In this document: positions 8,781 through 17,458 of the stretch, in pieces
Layout: every line of letters starts with the position of its first letter
Position numbering within the stretch: the first letter of the stretch is position 1
The notes under the pieces: model-generated
What the model was told of the DNA's origin: nothing
Seen by the model: the letters and a program-made list of their open reading frames with translations, nothing else
The model's database searches: none
Translations under genes and position numbers: made by a program
Origin: Sinorhizobium sojae CCBAU 05684
GTDB taxonomy: Bacteria; Pseudomonadota; Alphaproteobacteria; Rhizobiales; Rhizobiaceae
DNA: 64,000 nt
Reading direction: 5' to 3'
NCBI RefSeq assembly: GCF_002288525.1
Contig: NZ_CP023067.1
Location: 2,356,001-2,420,000 of the forward strand

Positions 8781-8812
8781 AAAAAAGCCGCCTCGAAATC
8801 TCCGGGCGGCTT
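8781..8812 (-). terminator. trp attenuator terminator hairpin
   Basis: On the minus strand AAGCCGCC pairs with GGCGGCTT around a 12-nt loop and runs into six Ts, a canonical intrinsic terminator 48 bp before trpE(G). The GGCGGC overlapping the trpL stop (near 8842-8847) can pair instead with the GCCGCC of this stem, forming the antiterminator when ribosomes stall at Trp codons. Confidence 0.85.
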
Positions 8813-8847
8813 CATGTCTCAATCACGCGTGACTGGTCAAGGCCGCC

Positions 8848-8892
8848 TTAGCGAGCCCACCACCAGATCGAAATGTTGCGTGCATTTGCCAT
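8848..8892 (-). CDS. trpL: trp operon leader peptide
   Basis: Fourteen codons reading MANARNISIWWWAR then TAA, with three consecutive TGG codons. Ribosomes that stall there when Trp-tRNA is scarce let the antiterminator form and trpE(G) be transcribed. Under tryptophan sufficiency the terminated transcript is, in S. meliloti, the trans-acting sRNA rnTrpL, and the peptide itself has been given regulatory roles (established for S. meliloti, from memory). No ribosome binding site precedes the ATG and the predicted transcription start is within a few bases of it, consistent with leaderless translation. Relative to my memory of the S. meliloti peptide, residues 4-5 differ while the WWWAR end is identical. 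Confidence 0.9.
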   Translation of the reverse strand: MANARNISIWWWAR

Positions 8893-9361
8893 GGGCGAAA
8901 GTGTTAGCCTGCCTTTAGATGGCGTGCAAGCGGGAAAAGCATCAGTTGAAAAAAGCGACCACGGATGACCGTCTTCCAATCGTCTACCTTTCCGGACCTC
9001 GGAAGTGCTGGACCAGCGAGACCCTGAAGGTAATGCCGTAGCCAGGCGCCTTGAAGCTGTTCGTCGACTTGTCGGAGACGGGCCTTCGATGCGGTCAGGA
9101 TGACGTCGGCTCCCCAAGTCTCTGCGGCAGAGCCAAGGCCAAGCACACCCTTGAGCAACTCAAGGGCTGGCTGCGCGGGTCGGAATCGAGGCATGACGAA
9201 TGTACCGCCTTGTTTCTGCAAGACAAAAACATGAGTGCAATTGCCAATATAAATCAGGGAATTTGACGCACGCCCCTCACCTCAGTTTCAGCACATTTTG
9301 GCAGAGGATTGCTCCCCGTGCGCTCGCGGATTCGGCCGCGACGCGAACGGGAGGGATCCGC
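8893..9361. other. Intergenic region upstream of trpL and the extensin-like gene
   Basis: About 470 bp holding the trpL promoter on one strand and the extensin-like gene promoter on the other. A minus-strand open frame (8904-9194 from its first ATG, about 96 codons) has protein-like composition in part, but its stop codon lies inside the trpL -10 region, it has no convincing ribosome site and I recognise no domain. I do not call it a gene. Confidence 0.4.
8902..8929 (-). promoter_or_regulatory. trpL/trpE(G) promoter
   Basis: TTGCAC (8924-8929), a 16-bp spacer and CTAACA (8902-8907) on the minus strand. The -10 box ends nine bases before the trpL ATG, so the transcript begins at or within about 3 nt of the leader start codon. 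Confidence 0.6.
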
Positions 9362-10174
9362 ATGCGCCAAGCCGGCATTATCCTGCTCTGCTCCTTGCTC
9401 GCTTCCGGCGCGACTCTGCCGCGTCATGGACCTGTACCGGTCGAGAAACCCGAAAACAGCAGCGAACCGATACCGGCTCCGAAACCCGACGGGCCGACCG
9501 ACAATGGCAGTTCCGCAACGGGGAAGATGGAGTCCGGCCGCGACTTGCCTCCCGGCTGGAAGGACGATGCGCTTGACGCCATGCCGCCGGCGATTGTCGA
9601 AATCGAGAAGGAAGACCCGACGGCCTACGCGTCCTGCCTCGACGCGCTTCGGACCCTCGGCGCCTCATTCACAGAGGCCGCGCGCATCGATGACGGCCAG
9701 GGTTGCGGCATCGACAAGCCGATCGAAGTGACCGAAATCCTGCCGGGCGTGTCGCTGAAACCGCAGGGGACGATGCGTTGCGAAACGGCGCTGGCGCTCG
9801 CCCGCTGGATCAGGGAGACCGCGGCTCCGGCCGCGAAGGCCGCCTTCGGGCCCGACACGGCCATCGCGACCCTCAATCAGGCCTCCTCCTATGTCTGCCG
9901 CCTGAGGAACAACGGCACGACCGGCAAGATATCCGAACACGCCCGCGGCAACGCCATCGATATCGCCTCCTTCGGGCTCAAGGACGGCAAGACGATCGAC
10001 ATTCAGCCGCGCGACGAGGACGGCACGCTGAACGGCGCCTTCCAGCGCGCGATCACCGCCACCGCCTGCCTCTATTTCACCACCGTGCTCGACCCTGGCA
10101 GCGACGCGGCGCACGAGACGCATCTGCATTTCGACGTCATCGATCGGAAGAACGGCTACCGGTATTGCCGTTGA
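9362..10174 (+). CDS. Extensin-family secreted protein
   Basis: A 270-residue exported protein with an N-terminal hydrophobic signal (LLCSLLASGATLP), a Pro-rich low-complexity linker to about residue 60, and a C-terminal extensin-like domain (about residues 90-270). Visible domain features are the cysteines, SEHARGNAIDIASF and HETHLHFDVI. The His/Asp pattern resembles the metal site of D,D-carboxypeptidase/LAS peptidases, so a cell-wall hydrolase role is plausible but unproven. The ATG at 9362 has GGAGGG 6 nt upstream. It stands alone, divergent from trpL. Confidence 0.8.
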   Translation: MRQAGIILLCSLLASGATLPRHGPVPVEKPENSSEPIPAPKPDGPTDNGSSATGKMESGRDLPPGWKDDALDAMPPAIVEIEKEDPTAYASCLDALRTLGASFTEAARIDDGQGCGIDKPIEVTEILPGVSLKPQGTMRCETALALARWIRETAAPAAKAAFGPDTAIATLNQASSYVCRLRNNGTTGKISEHARGNAIDIASFGLKDGKTIDIQPRDEDGTLNGAFQRAITATACLYFTTVLDPGSDAAHETHLHFDVIDRKNGYRYCR

Positions 10175-10202
10175 CGATACCGTATCAGCGACAGGTCCCT
10201 CC

Positions 10203-10358
10203 TCAGCCGCCCTGGCTCTCGTACCCGAGCGCAACGAATTCGCCCGAGAAGAAACCGGCCAACTCACCCTCGCCCCTGAGCTCGGCCGTGACCGCGAGTC
10301 GCGCCCGGCCGTGCCGCCCCAGCAGGCCCATCAAACCGAGCCATGGCAATGCTGTCTC
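10203..10358 (-). pseudogene. Possible orphan C-terminal protein fragment
   Basis: Between the extensin-like and DUF1993 genes a 51-codon minus-strand frame begins right after an in-frame TGA and ends TGA. It includes an ATG (about 10331) and the protein-like text TAELRGEGELAGFFSGEFVAL. This looks like the end of a folded domain whose upstream part is missing, but I cannot name the family. It may be a decayed gene remnant, a true 42-residue protein, or chance. Confidence 0.25.
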
Positions 10359-10462
10359 TCACCGCACGAAGGTCGCCGCGCCGATTGAAACCTCTTCGGA
10401 CCGCTACAATCTATGGACGGCGAGGCATTTGCCTGCAAGTACAACTCAATCGAGGAACACCC

Positions 10463-10972
10463 ATGCAACTCACCATGTATGCGCTCACCGTCCCCGCCTT
10501 CACTCGTGGCTTTACCGCCCTGAACGGACTTCTGGACAAGGCCGAGGCGTTCGCCGCCGATAGGGGCACGTCCCTCGCGGAGCTTTTCGACGCGCGGCTC
10601 GCGCCGGACATGCTGCCACTCTCCGGTCAGATCCAGCGGGCAAGCGATACGGCGAAGAACGCGATCGGTCGGTTGACGTCGCTTGAAGCGCCGCGCCTTC
10701 CCGATGACGAGCAGGACTTCGCAGCTTTGCACGAGCGGATCGCCAGGACAGTGGCCTTTATCGAGACGGTGAAACCCGATGACCTCGACGGCAGCGAGAC
10801 CCGCGACGTAACGCTCAGCTTCCCCAATCTCAAGGTGACGTTCAACGGCGCCGACTACCTCCTGCAGTTCGTGCTGCCGAACTTCTATTTCCACGTCACC
10901 ACCGCCTACGATATCCTGCGCCACAAGGGCGTGCCGATCGGCAAGGCGGACTTCATCGGCCGGCTCGGCTAA
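10463..10972 (+). CDS. DUF1993 domain-containing protein
   Basis: A 169-residue cytoplasmic protein, recognised as DUF1993 by its whole-length pattern: an N-terminal helix MQLTMYALTVPAFTRGFTAL, a central SLEAPRLPDDEQDF stretch and the C-terminal FPNLKVTFNGADYLLQFVLPNFYFHVTTAYDILRHKGV. The family is a helical bundle distantly like DinB proteins; no function is established. The ATG at 10463 follows GAGGAACACCC. It stands alone between a repeat element and an orphan fragment. Confidence 0.85.
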   Translation: MQLTMYALTVPAFTRGFTALNGLLDKAEAFAADRGTSLAELFDARLAPDMLPLSGQIQRASDTAKNAIGRLTSLEAPRLPDDEQDFAALHERIARTVAFIETVKPDDLDGSETRDVTLSFPNLKVTFNGADYLLQFVLPNFYFHVTTAYDILRHKGVPIGKADFIGRLG

Positions 10973-10973
10973 T

Positions 10974-11069
10974 GCATGTCGCCCAAAAGTGTGCAGCGGT
11001 TTTGGGCAAACGGCATGGTAGGGACAAGGACCTAAAGCGCGCTGAGCCGTCGGAATGCAGCGCGCTTTA
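10974..11069. repeat. Intergenic repeat with two hairpins, abutting the fhs stop
   Basis: The first hairpin is CCCAAAA/TTTTGGG (10982-11006) inside a GCATGTCGCCC...CGGCATG frame. The second is a perfect 12-bp stem TAAAGCGCGCTG/CAGCGCGCTTTA (11033-11069) whose end forms the fhs TAA stop. This is a dispersed rhizobial element that here may serve as a terminator for both converging genes. Confidence 0.7.
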
Positions 11070-12746
11070 GAACAGTCCCTCGATATAGCCCGCCTCGTTG
11101 AGCCGGATCCTCTCCGACGACGGCAACTTCGGCAGGCCCGGCATCGTCATGATCTCGCCGGTGATGACGACGACGAAGCCGGCGCCGGCCGCAAGCCGGA
11201 CTTCGCGGATCGGCACCGCATGACCGCTCGGCGCGCCGCGCAGGTTTGGGTCGGTGGAGAAGGAATATTGCGTCTTGGCCATGCAGATCGGCAGATGGCC
11301 ATAGCCCTGGTCTTCCCAGGTCCGGAGCTGCTCGCGCACCAGCTTGTCGGCGATGACCTCGCTCGCATGATAGATGTCCTTGGCAATCGTCTCGATCTTC
11401 TGGAAGAGCGGCATTTCGTCGGGATAGAGCGGCGAGAACTGCGAATGGCCGGCATTGGCGAGCTCGACGACCTTCAATGCCAGATCCTCGATGCCGGCCG
11501 AGCCTTCAGCCCAGTGTTTGCAGAGCACCGCCTCGGACCCGAGCGTCCTTACATAGTCCTTGATCGCCTGGATCTCGGCTTCCGTGTCGGTGGTGAAATG
11601 GTTGATCGCAACCAGGGCCGGCACGCCGAATTTCTTGACGTTCTGCACGTGCCGCCCGAGATTGGCGCACCCCCTCCGCAACGCCTCGATATTCTCTTTG
11701 CCGAGATCCTCCCTCTTCACACCGCCATTCATCTTGATCGCCCTGACGGTGGCGACGATCACGGCGGCATCGGGCTTGAGGCCGGCCTTGCGGCACTTGA
11801 TGTCGAAGAATTTCTCCGCTCCGAGATCGGCTCCGAAACCGGCCTCCGTCACGACATAATCGGCAAGCTTTAGCGCCGTTGCGGTCGCCACCACGGAGTT
11901 GCAGCCATGGGCGATATTGGCAAAGGGGCCGCCATGGACGAAGGCCGGATTGTTCTCGAGCGTCTGCACGAGGTTCGGCTGCATGGCGTCCTTGAGCAGC
12001 ACGGCCATGGCGCCGTCCGCCTTGATGTCTCGCGCAAAAACCGGGCTCTTGTCGCGCCGGTAGCCGATGATGATGTTGCCGAGTCGATTTTCGAGGTCCT
12101 TGATATCGGTCGCAAGGCAAAGGATGGCCATGGCCTCGGAGGCGACGGTGATGTCGAAACCCGTCTCGCGCGGATAGCCGTTGGCGACACCGCCAAGCGC
12201 GCCGACGATCTGGCGCAGCGCCCGATCGTTCATGTCCATCACCCGCCGCCAGGCGATGCGGCGGGTGTCGATCGCCTGTTCGTTGCCCCAATAGATATGA
12301 TTGTCGATCAGCGCGGCAAGCAGGTTGTGCGCCGAGGTGATGGCGTGGAAATCGCCCGTGAAATGAAGGTTGATGTCCTCCATCGGCACCACCTGGGCAT
12401 AACCCCCGCCGGCAGCACCGCCCTTGATGCCGAAGCAGGGGCCGAGCGATGCTTCCCGGATGCAGACGATCGCCTTCTTACCAATGCGGTTGAGACCGTC
12501 GCCAAGCCCGACGGTGGTCGTCGTCTTGCCCTCGCCCGCCGGCGTCGGATTGATCGCCGTCACCAGGATCAGCCGGCCGTTCTTCTTTTCCTTTTGGGCG
12601 GCGATGAATTCGGCGCTCACTTTCGCCTTGTCGTGCCCATAGGGAAGGAGGTGCTCCGGCGGAATGCCGAGCTTCGCACCGATCTCCATGATCGGCCTCT
12701 TCCTCGCGGCGCGCGCAATCTCAATGTCGGATTTGACGTCCACCAT
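11067..12746 (-). CDS. fhs: Formate--tetrahydrofolate ligase
   Basis: ATP-dependent ligase making 10-formyl-tetrahydrofolate from formate, feeding one-carbon metabolism. The 559 residues match the family length. The nucleotide-binding loop [13 protein letters not shown] is at about 66-78, and the family signatures [14 protein letters not shown] and [16 protein letters not shown] are present. The ATG at 12746 is preceded by GGGGGGAG. It is monocistronic, with the next upstream gene of the strand ending at 12838. A purine or serine link in the neighbourhood is not evident. Confidence 0.97.
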   Translation of the reverse strand: MVDVKSDIEIARAARKRPIMEIGAKLGIPPEHLLPYGHDKAKVSAEFIAAQKEKKNGRLILVTAINPTPAGEGKTTTTVGLGDGLNRIGKKAIVCIREASLGPCFGIKGGAAGGGYAQVVPMEDINLHFTGDFHAITSAHNLLAALIDNHIYWGNEQAIDTRRIAWRRVMDMNDRALRQIVGALGGVANGYPRETGFDITVASEAMAILCLATDIKDLENRLGNIIIGYRRDKSPVFARDIKADGAMAVLLKDAMQPNLVQTLENNPAFVHGGPFANIAHGCNSVVATATALKLADYVVTEAGFGADLGAEKFFDIKCRKAGLKPDAAVIVATVRAIKMNGGVKREDLGKENIEALRRGCANLGRHVQNVKKFGVPALVAINHFTTDTEAEIQAIKDYVRTLGSEAVLCKHWAEGSAGIEDLALKVVELANAGHSQFSPLYPDEMPLFQKIETIAKDIYHASEVIADKLVREQLRTWEDQGYGHLPICMAKTQYSFSTDPNLRGAPSGHAVPIREVRLAAGAGFVVVITGEIMTMPGLPKLPSSERIRLNEAGYIEGLF

Positions 12747-12837
12747 GTCTCCCCCCTCACTTCATCGCGGCCGCGCATCCAGCCTCCTCCGCCGAACGCG
12801 CGTCCGTTTGCTTGTGCTTACGCTCGCATACCGCCAG

Positions 12838-14055
12838 TCAGCGGGCAAGGATGTCGCGCATCTCGACGAGATTGGACCGGACGCGAAGTATATAAAAGCC
12901 CATGGTTGCGAGATGCGTCGGCATGATCCAGCCGTCCTCGCGGCCGTTCGAGATGATCAGCGGCTGGATGCGCAGTGCCGCACGAAGCTGTTTCATCGTC
13001 TCCGTGTAGATCGGCGTCAGCCCTCGCTGCGTGACGACATTGTCGAAATCGGCACCGGCCGCCGACAGGATGCCGTAATAGCCGTAGAGCTGGCCATAGG
13101 AGAACCAGAAGCGGTCGTCCGCCCGCGTGTCGAACCAGCCGCCATTGTGCAGTTCCGAGCGCTCGCGAATGATTGCCGAGGTATTGCCGAGATCGCTCGC
13201 GATGCGATCCAGGAACTCGACCATGTTGTCCGAGCGCCCATCGAAAACCGCATCGCAGTTGCCAAGGGATACATTGAATTTCCTGAGGTCGCGCATGGCG
13301 GCGCGATAGAAGCTCGGTGTCGGGGTCTTGGGACCGAACGGGCTGATGCCGAAATACCAGGTCTCCTCGTCGAACTGGATATTGCCGCGCGCGCTCTGCA
13401 GGTCGTTGTTGATTCCGGACGTGCCGCGGACGCGGCCGAGCGAGTCGACCAATTCCACGGCCGTGCGCCGCACCGCCTGATTGATGCCGCGCTGGAACGA
13501 TGCCTTGTTGTCGAGCCAGGGCGTGTCGTCCCAGTCGAGCCCGAAAAAGCCGAGCTTGTAGGCGAGCATCGATGATATCCAAGCGTTCTGGTCGACGTTG
13601 AAGTCGATGAGGTCGGCCGCGACATCGACGATCGCCGAGGGCTGGCAGGCGGTTCCTGCAGGCAGTTGCGCCACGGCAAGCGCTTCGGTGGTCGAGGTCC
13701 CTGCATCCATCGCGGCCTGGTTGGCGGGGGTCAGCTCAGCCGTTTGCCCAGTCGTCGTGGCCCCGGGACCGCTGACGGGCGAGCCGGCTGGCGTCTTGCG
13801 CTCGGCGAGATTATAGCGGTCGACATAATCCGGATCGAAATTGGTCCAGGCCTGCGTCTGCCAGACGAAATAGCCGTAGAAGAGGACAAGGGCGAGCAGG
13901 ATGAGCGCGATCGGCCCCTTAATGACCCAGCTTCTCGCGCGGTACCATTTGCCCAGCGCAACGAAAGGCCAGAGGAGCCACGCTACCACCAGGCCGATAC
14001 CACGGCCGATCGCCGTGAAGACACGCTGAAAGAACGCAACGATCGGATCGAACAT
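12838..14055 (-). CDS. DUF2333 family membrane-anchored protein (gene 5 of conserved cluster)
   Basis: A 405-residue protein with a short cytoplasmic N-terminus, an amphipathic segment and a strong membrane helix around residues 47-66. A Pro/Thr-rich linker (about 85-125) leads to a large domain of about 270 residues, presumably periplasmic, with two visible Cys. I recognise it as DUF2333, whose function is unknown. It starts 3 nt after the preceding cluster gene, so it is translated with it. In this context it is the probable membrane anchor or output of an AAA+ machine encoded by the same cluster (inference). Confidence 0.75.
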   Translation of the reverse strand: MFDPIVAFFQRVFTAIGRGIGLVVAWLLWPFVALGKWYRARSWVIKGPIALILLALVLFYGYFVWQTQAWTNFDPDYVDRYNLAERKTPAGSPVSGPGATTTGQTAELTPANQAAMDAGTSTTEALAVAQLPAGTACQPSAIVDVAADLIDFNVDQNAWISSMLAYKLGFFGLDWDDTPWLDNKASFQRGINQAVRRTAVELVDSLGRVRGTSGINNDLQSARGNIQFDEETWYFGISPFGPKTPTPSFYRAAMRDLRKFNVSLGNCDAVFDGRSDNMVEFLDRIASDLGNTSAIIRERSELHNGGWFDTRADDRFWFSYGQLYGYYGILSAAGADFDNVVTQRGLTPIYTETMKQLRAALRIQPLIISNGREDGWIMPTHLATMGFYILRVRSNLVEMRDILAR

Positions 14056-14058
14056 CTT

Positions 14059-15348
14059 CTATTCCCCTTTGAGGCCGTAGAGCTTGTGGCGGAAGGCGGC
14101 CTTGTCCTTGAGATATGTGCCCGTCAATGTCGCAACAACATAGTCCCGAAACGTTTCACTGAAACCCTCATAGGCGCTGTAGAAACCCTGCTTGTCGAAA
14201 ACGAAGCGCGAGACGAAATCGCGCGGGACGAGTTGCGAAATGAGGCGGTTCACGAGCCACTGGTCCGGGTGATCTGGAGCGGCCCTCACCAGGAGGAATC
14301 GCTGTTCAGGGGCGATTTCCTGCATCTTGACCGTGCCGGTGGCGGCGATCGCCCGCGCCATTTCCTGCAGGAAAGGATAGATGCCGTCGCGTGAGACCAG
14401 AGCGGCATTGCGGTGGATCCAGGTCTGCAGCCAGATCCGGTCGGCATTGACGAGGTCGGCGTCCGGATCGGCCTCGTTGATCAGCCCGCGGACGGCCATG
14501 TCTGCCCGGTGCTGGAACAGGCCGGATTCCTCCACCCAAGAGGCCTGCGGCAATTGCAGCCGCTTCGTCGCAGCCAGGAAATCGTAGATGCGCGCATGAT
14601 CGGTGAGTGCGATATAGCTCACCTGCCAGGGCCGCGACCGCCGGAATCCCGGCGCCGACGGATCGCAGATCACCGTCGTGGTCTTCTCGTCGAGAAAGAC
14701 ATAGACGCCGCCGAAGTGGTTGGCCCAGAAGGCCTGGTGGCGGAAGACGAGTTCGTCGGGCACCAGCGCGTTCTGCCGGATGTCACCCGTCAGTCGCGCC
14801 AGTTCCACCATTCGATCAAGCGTGGCATCGTCCGCCCAGGCGTTCGGAACCTTCTTCAAGCGGTCAATGAGTTCGCGAAGTTCCGTCGCCTTGCCAAGCA
14901 TGCCTTCGGCCGAGAGAACCCGGAACCGCACTTCGTTGATCGACAGCAGATCGTCGATGTCTTTGACGACGGAGACCGTATCCTCGATCTCGCCGTAGAG
15001 TGCATCCTTGATCGTCACCGCATGGATCGCGCGGCTGTTGGCATTGAAGAATTCGTGCATCAGCGCTGCGGTGTTGGAAAAGCTCGTATGCACGACCGGC
15101 AGCTCCGCCTGCGCCGGCGTCAAGATGATGAAACGCCGGTTCACCCGATTGGGATCGAGGTAATCGTGGTCCCCCAATTCATAGGCGATCTCCGGCGAGA
15201 AGCCGGTCATGTCGATGCTGAAACGCTGAAGCCCCGTCGGCCTCAACCCGAAACCTTCGAGCGCCTTGTTGTAGCGCGCAATGAGGTGCGGCTCGGAAAT
15301 GTCGAGCAGCCGCCCATAGATGAGTTCGGCTTCGAGAAGGCGCTTCAT
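14059..15348 (-). CDS. Uncharacterised protein, 429 aa (gene 4 of conserved cluster)
   Basis: A soluble-looking 429-residue protein without signal peptide or membrane helix. I do not recognise a characterised domain; it may correspond to the rhizobial DUF6638 group, from memory. Visible features are an N-terminal RLLEAELIYGRLLDISEPHLIARYNKAL segment, and a central helical stretch followed by FGGVYVFLDEKTTTVICDPS, which looks like a beta-hairpin nucleotide or ligand pocket but has no known motif. It is separated from the AAA+ gene by a 190-bp repeat element and coupled to the DUF2333 gene by a 3-nt gap. Confidence 0.7.
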   Translation of the reverse strand: MKRLLEAELIYGRLLDISEPHLIARYNKALEGFGLRPTGLQRFSIDMTGFSPEIAYELGDHDYLDPNRVNRRFIILTPAQAELPVVHTSFSNTAALMHEFFNANSRAIHAVTIKDALYGEIEDTVSVVKDIDDLLSINEVRFRVLSAEGMLGKATELRELIDRLKKVPNAWADDATLDRMVELARLTGDIRQNALVPDELVFRHQAFWANHFGGVYVFLDEKTTTVICDPSAPGFRRSRPWQVSYIALTDHARIYDFLAATKRLQLPQASWVEESGLFQHRADMAVRGLINEADPDADLVNADRIWLQTWIHRNAALVSRDGIYPFLQEMARAIAATGTVKMQEIAPEQRFLLVRAAPDHPDQWLVNRLISQLVPRDFVSRFVFDKQGFYSAYEGFSETFRDYVVATLTGTYLKDKAAFRHKLYGLKGE

Positions 15349-15395
15349 TGGGGAACGCTCCGCCCCACGTGGAGGCCCTCTCGCCCGTTATTGCC

Positions 15396-15530
15396 TAGCC
15401 CCTCACCCTGGCCCTCTCCCCGCAGGCGGGGAGAGGGGATGCCGTCGCGTTCAATCGGGACCATGGGGGACCTGTGTCCCCTCTCCCCGCGCGCGGGGAG
15501 AGGGCTAGGATGAGGGGCGAATCTGTCGGA
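15396..15530. repeat. Paired palindromic repeats inside the five-gene cluster
   Basis: Two head-to-head copies of the dispersed element. CCCTCACCCTGGCCCTCTCC with a CCCCGCAGGCGGGG hairpin is followed by CCCTCTCCCCGCGCGCGGGGAGAGGG and the reverse tail CTAGGATGAGGGG. The pair sits between cluster genes 3 and 4 and could attenuate or process the polycistronic transcript. Confidence 0.85.
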
Positions 15531-15538
15531 CACTTCAA

Positions 15539-17455
15539 TCAACTCTGCCATCTGCCGCCGCGCTTCATTGCCTCGATCTCGCGGATCGCCTTTTCGCGCT
15601 GGCGTTCGCGGCGGATGATGTCGGCGACTGCCGCGTCGTCCGACGTGTCGGTGTAGCGGAATTCGCTATCGGCGTAGCGGTTGATTTCCTGCAGCACCAT
15701 GTCGATGGTGATCGGGCCACGCAGTTCCTCGATCATCGCCTTCTTCTCGTCGTAGGATTTGTGCATGAAGGAGGCCGCATCCCTGAACCAGTCGTCCGGC
15801 AGTTCGACGTCCATCGCCCGCATCTTGATCGCATCGGTGATGTTCCTGATGGCGCGGCCGGTGAAGCGCGGCTCCGCCTCCTTAATCCTGTGCAGATAGG
15901 CCCCGACATCGGCGAGCGTGGCGACCTTGCCCCTTTCCTTCTCATAGCGCTCCCAGACTGCGACGAGCCCCTCCTCCTGCGGCTGCGAATGCGCCGCGTA
16001 GGATTGGTTGACGGCCCGCCTGATCTCCTGGCCGGCATAGAGCTCGTGCTCTCCCAAGGGGATATCGTGATTTCTGCCGACGAGCAGCGCAAAAATGTCG
16101 ATATAGTCCGCTTCCGTCTGCGGCCCGTCGACCAGCCAGCGCGCGCCGGCCCGCTGGCGCAGAGCATCGTCGACGTTCTCCGGGTGGTTCGAGAACATGC
16201 CGAAGGTGCAATTGCCGCGAATGACGGTCGAGGCGCCGGCGAAGCTCTCCATCAGAACCGCCGTCACCTCATGCTGACCGGCCGAGGCGCGATCGTCAGA
16301 GCGCTTCGCCGTTACCTGGTCCACATCGTCGATGGTGCCGAAACCGATCGCACGCGGGTTCATGACGTTATTGACGAACTCCTTGCAGTTCTGACCCGAC
16401 TTGCCCTGGTAGGAGGAAATCTGGTCGACGCCGAAATTCTCGTAATGGAAGGCGTAGCCGGCGACGCCGCAATAGTCGTGCAGCAGGCCGGCAAGCATCT
16501 GGATCAGGATCGTCTTGCCGGTGCCCGGCATGCCGTCGCCGATGAAGGTGAAGAGGAAGCCGCCGAGTTCGACGAACGGGTTCATCTGCCGGTCGAAGTC
16601 ATAGGCCATCAGCATCTTGGCAAGCTTCAGCGCCTGATATTTGGCGATGTGGTTGCCGATGATCTCCTCCGGCTTCTTGAAGGTCATCACCAGCGGCTTG
16701 CGCTTCTGGCCGGGCGCGATGTCGAAGCCGTTGAGGGTGAAGTCATCCTGGTCGAGCCGGATATGCACGGTTTCGAAGTTCTGCAATCCCGTGAAGCGCG
16801 CCTTGCGGGCGAGCAATCCCTCGATCGCGACCCGTGAAAAGGCACGGGTACGGGCTGCCAGGGCAAGCTCGTCGGGCGAGCCCGCAATACTGCGATCGAG
16901 CGCCGCCACCATGCTTTTCAGCGCGTCCTGCGGCGTGTCGAAGAGGAACTCCGGCTCGGCGGCATCATCGACCGGCTCCCCCTCCCCTTGCAAGGTCGCA
17001 CCGAGATAGGCGGCGAGCGTGAAGGCGGCGACATAGGCGGAAGCCGCAAGCAGCGCCTTGAACTGCTCCGCCTCCTCGCCGGTGAGCGGTGCGGCCGAAT
17101 TGCGCGCCTGCAACTGTTCGAGGTAAGTCTGCCGCGCAAACAAGTCGGCAACTGCGAGCGCCACCTGGATGCCGCGGCGGGTGCGGTAGAGAACGGCGTG
17201 CTGCGCCGGAGAGAGCAGCGGATCGGCAGTGCGGATCGCCTGGATGGTGCGGGCGAGTTCGACCTCTCGGGTCCGCCGCTGGCCGCCGGCCGACACGGTC
17301 GAGACGAAGCGACGCCCCGTTCCGGCAAGCGGCGCGCCCGTTGAACTTTCACCACGCTCGAGGATGATGAGCTTGGTAACCAGGCTCTGGGCCACCGCCA
17401 GGTGCTTGGCTATGTCGTCCTCGTGCAGCGTCGTGAGGCCCGCATTCAATGTCAT
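15539..17455 (-). CDS. AAA+ family ATPase (gene 3 of conserved cluster)
   Basis: A 638-residue ATPase with an uncharacterised N-terminal half (1-290) and a AAA+ core at about 295-520. Walker A is GDGMPGTGKT (306-315). The Walker B strand reads AIGFGTIDDVD (369-379), with Asp in place of the usual catalytic Glu. The FSNHP sensor-1 Asn is near 423 and candidate arginine fingers lie in DALRQRAGARW (431-440). The C-terminal 120 residues are charged and helical. The atypical Walker B suggests slow hydrolysis or a conformational role. It begins 3 nt after the upstream cluster gene. Its substrate is unknown; by context it should work with the coiled-coil and membrane proteins of the cluster. Confidence 0.85.
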   Translation of the reverse strand: MTLNAGLTTLHEDDIAKHLAVAQSLVTKLIILERGESSTGAPLAGTGRRFVSTVSAGGQRRTREVELARTIQAIRTADPLLSPAQHAVLYRTRRGIQVALAVADLFARQTYLEQLQARNSAAPLTGEEAEQFKALLAASAYVAAFTLAAYLGATLQGEGEPVDDAAEPEFLFDTPQDALKSMVAALDRSIAGSPDELALAARTRAFSRVAIEGLLARKARFTGLQNFETVHIRLDQDDFTLNGFDIAPGQKRKPLVMTFKKPEEIIGNHIAKYQALKLAKMLMAYDFDRQMNPFVELGGFLFTFIGDGMPGTGKTILIQMLAGLLHDYCGVAGYAFHYENFGVDQISSYQGKSGQNCKEFVNNVMNPRAIGFGTIDDVDQVTAKRSDDRASAGQHEVTAVLMESFAGASTVIRGNCTFGMFSNHPENVDDALRQRAGARWLVDGPQTEADYIDIFALLVGRNHDIPLGEHELYAGQEIRRAVNQSYAAHSQPQEEGLVAVWERYEKERGKVATLADVGAYLHRIKEAEPRFTGRAIRNITDAIKMRAMDVELPDDWFRDAASFMHKSYDEKKAMIEELRGPITIDMVLQEINRYADSEFRYTDTSDDAAVADIIRRERQREKAIREIEAMKRGGRWQS

Positions 17456-17458
17456 CGA

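Noticed and set aside
8904..9221. Minus-strand frame of about 100 codons upstream of trpL
   Set aside because: Some protein-like text, but it starts with TTG without a ribosome site, ends inside the trpL -10 box and matches nothing I recognise; kept only as a note in the intergenic entry.
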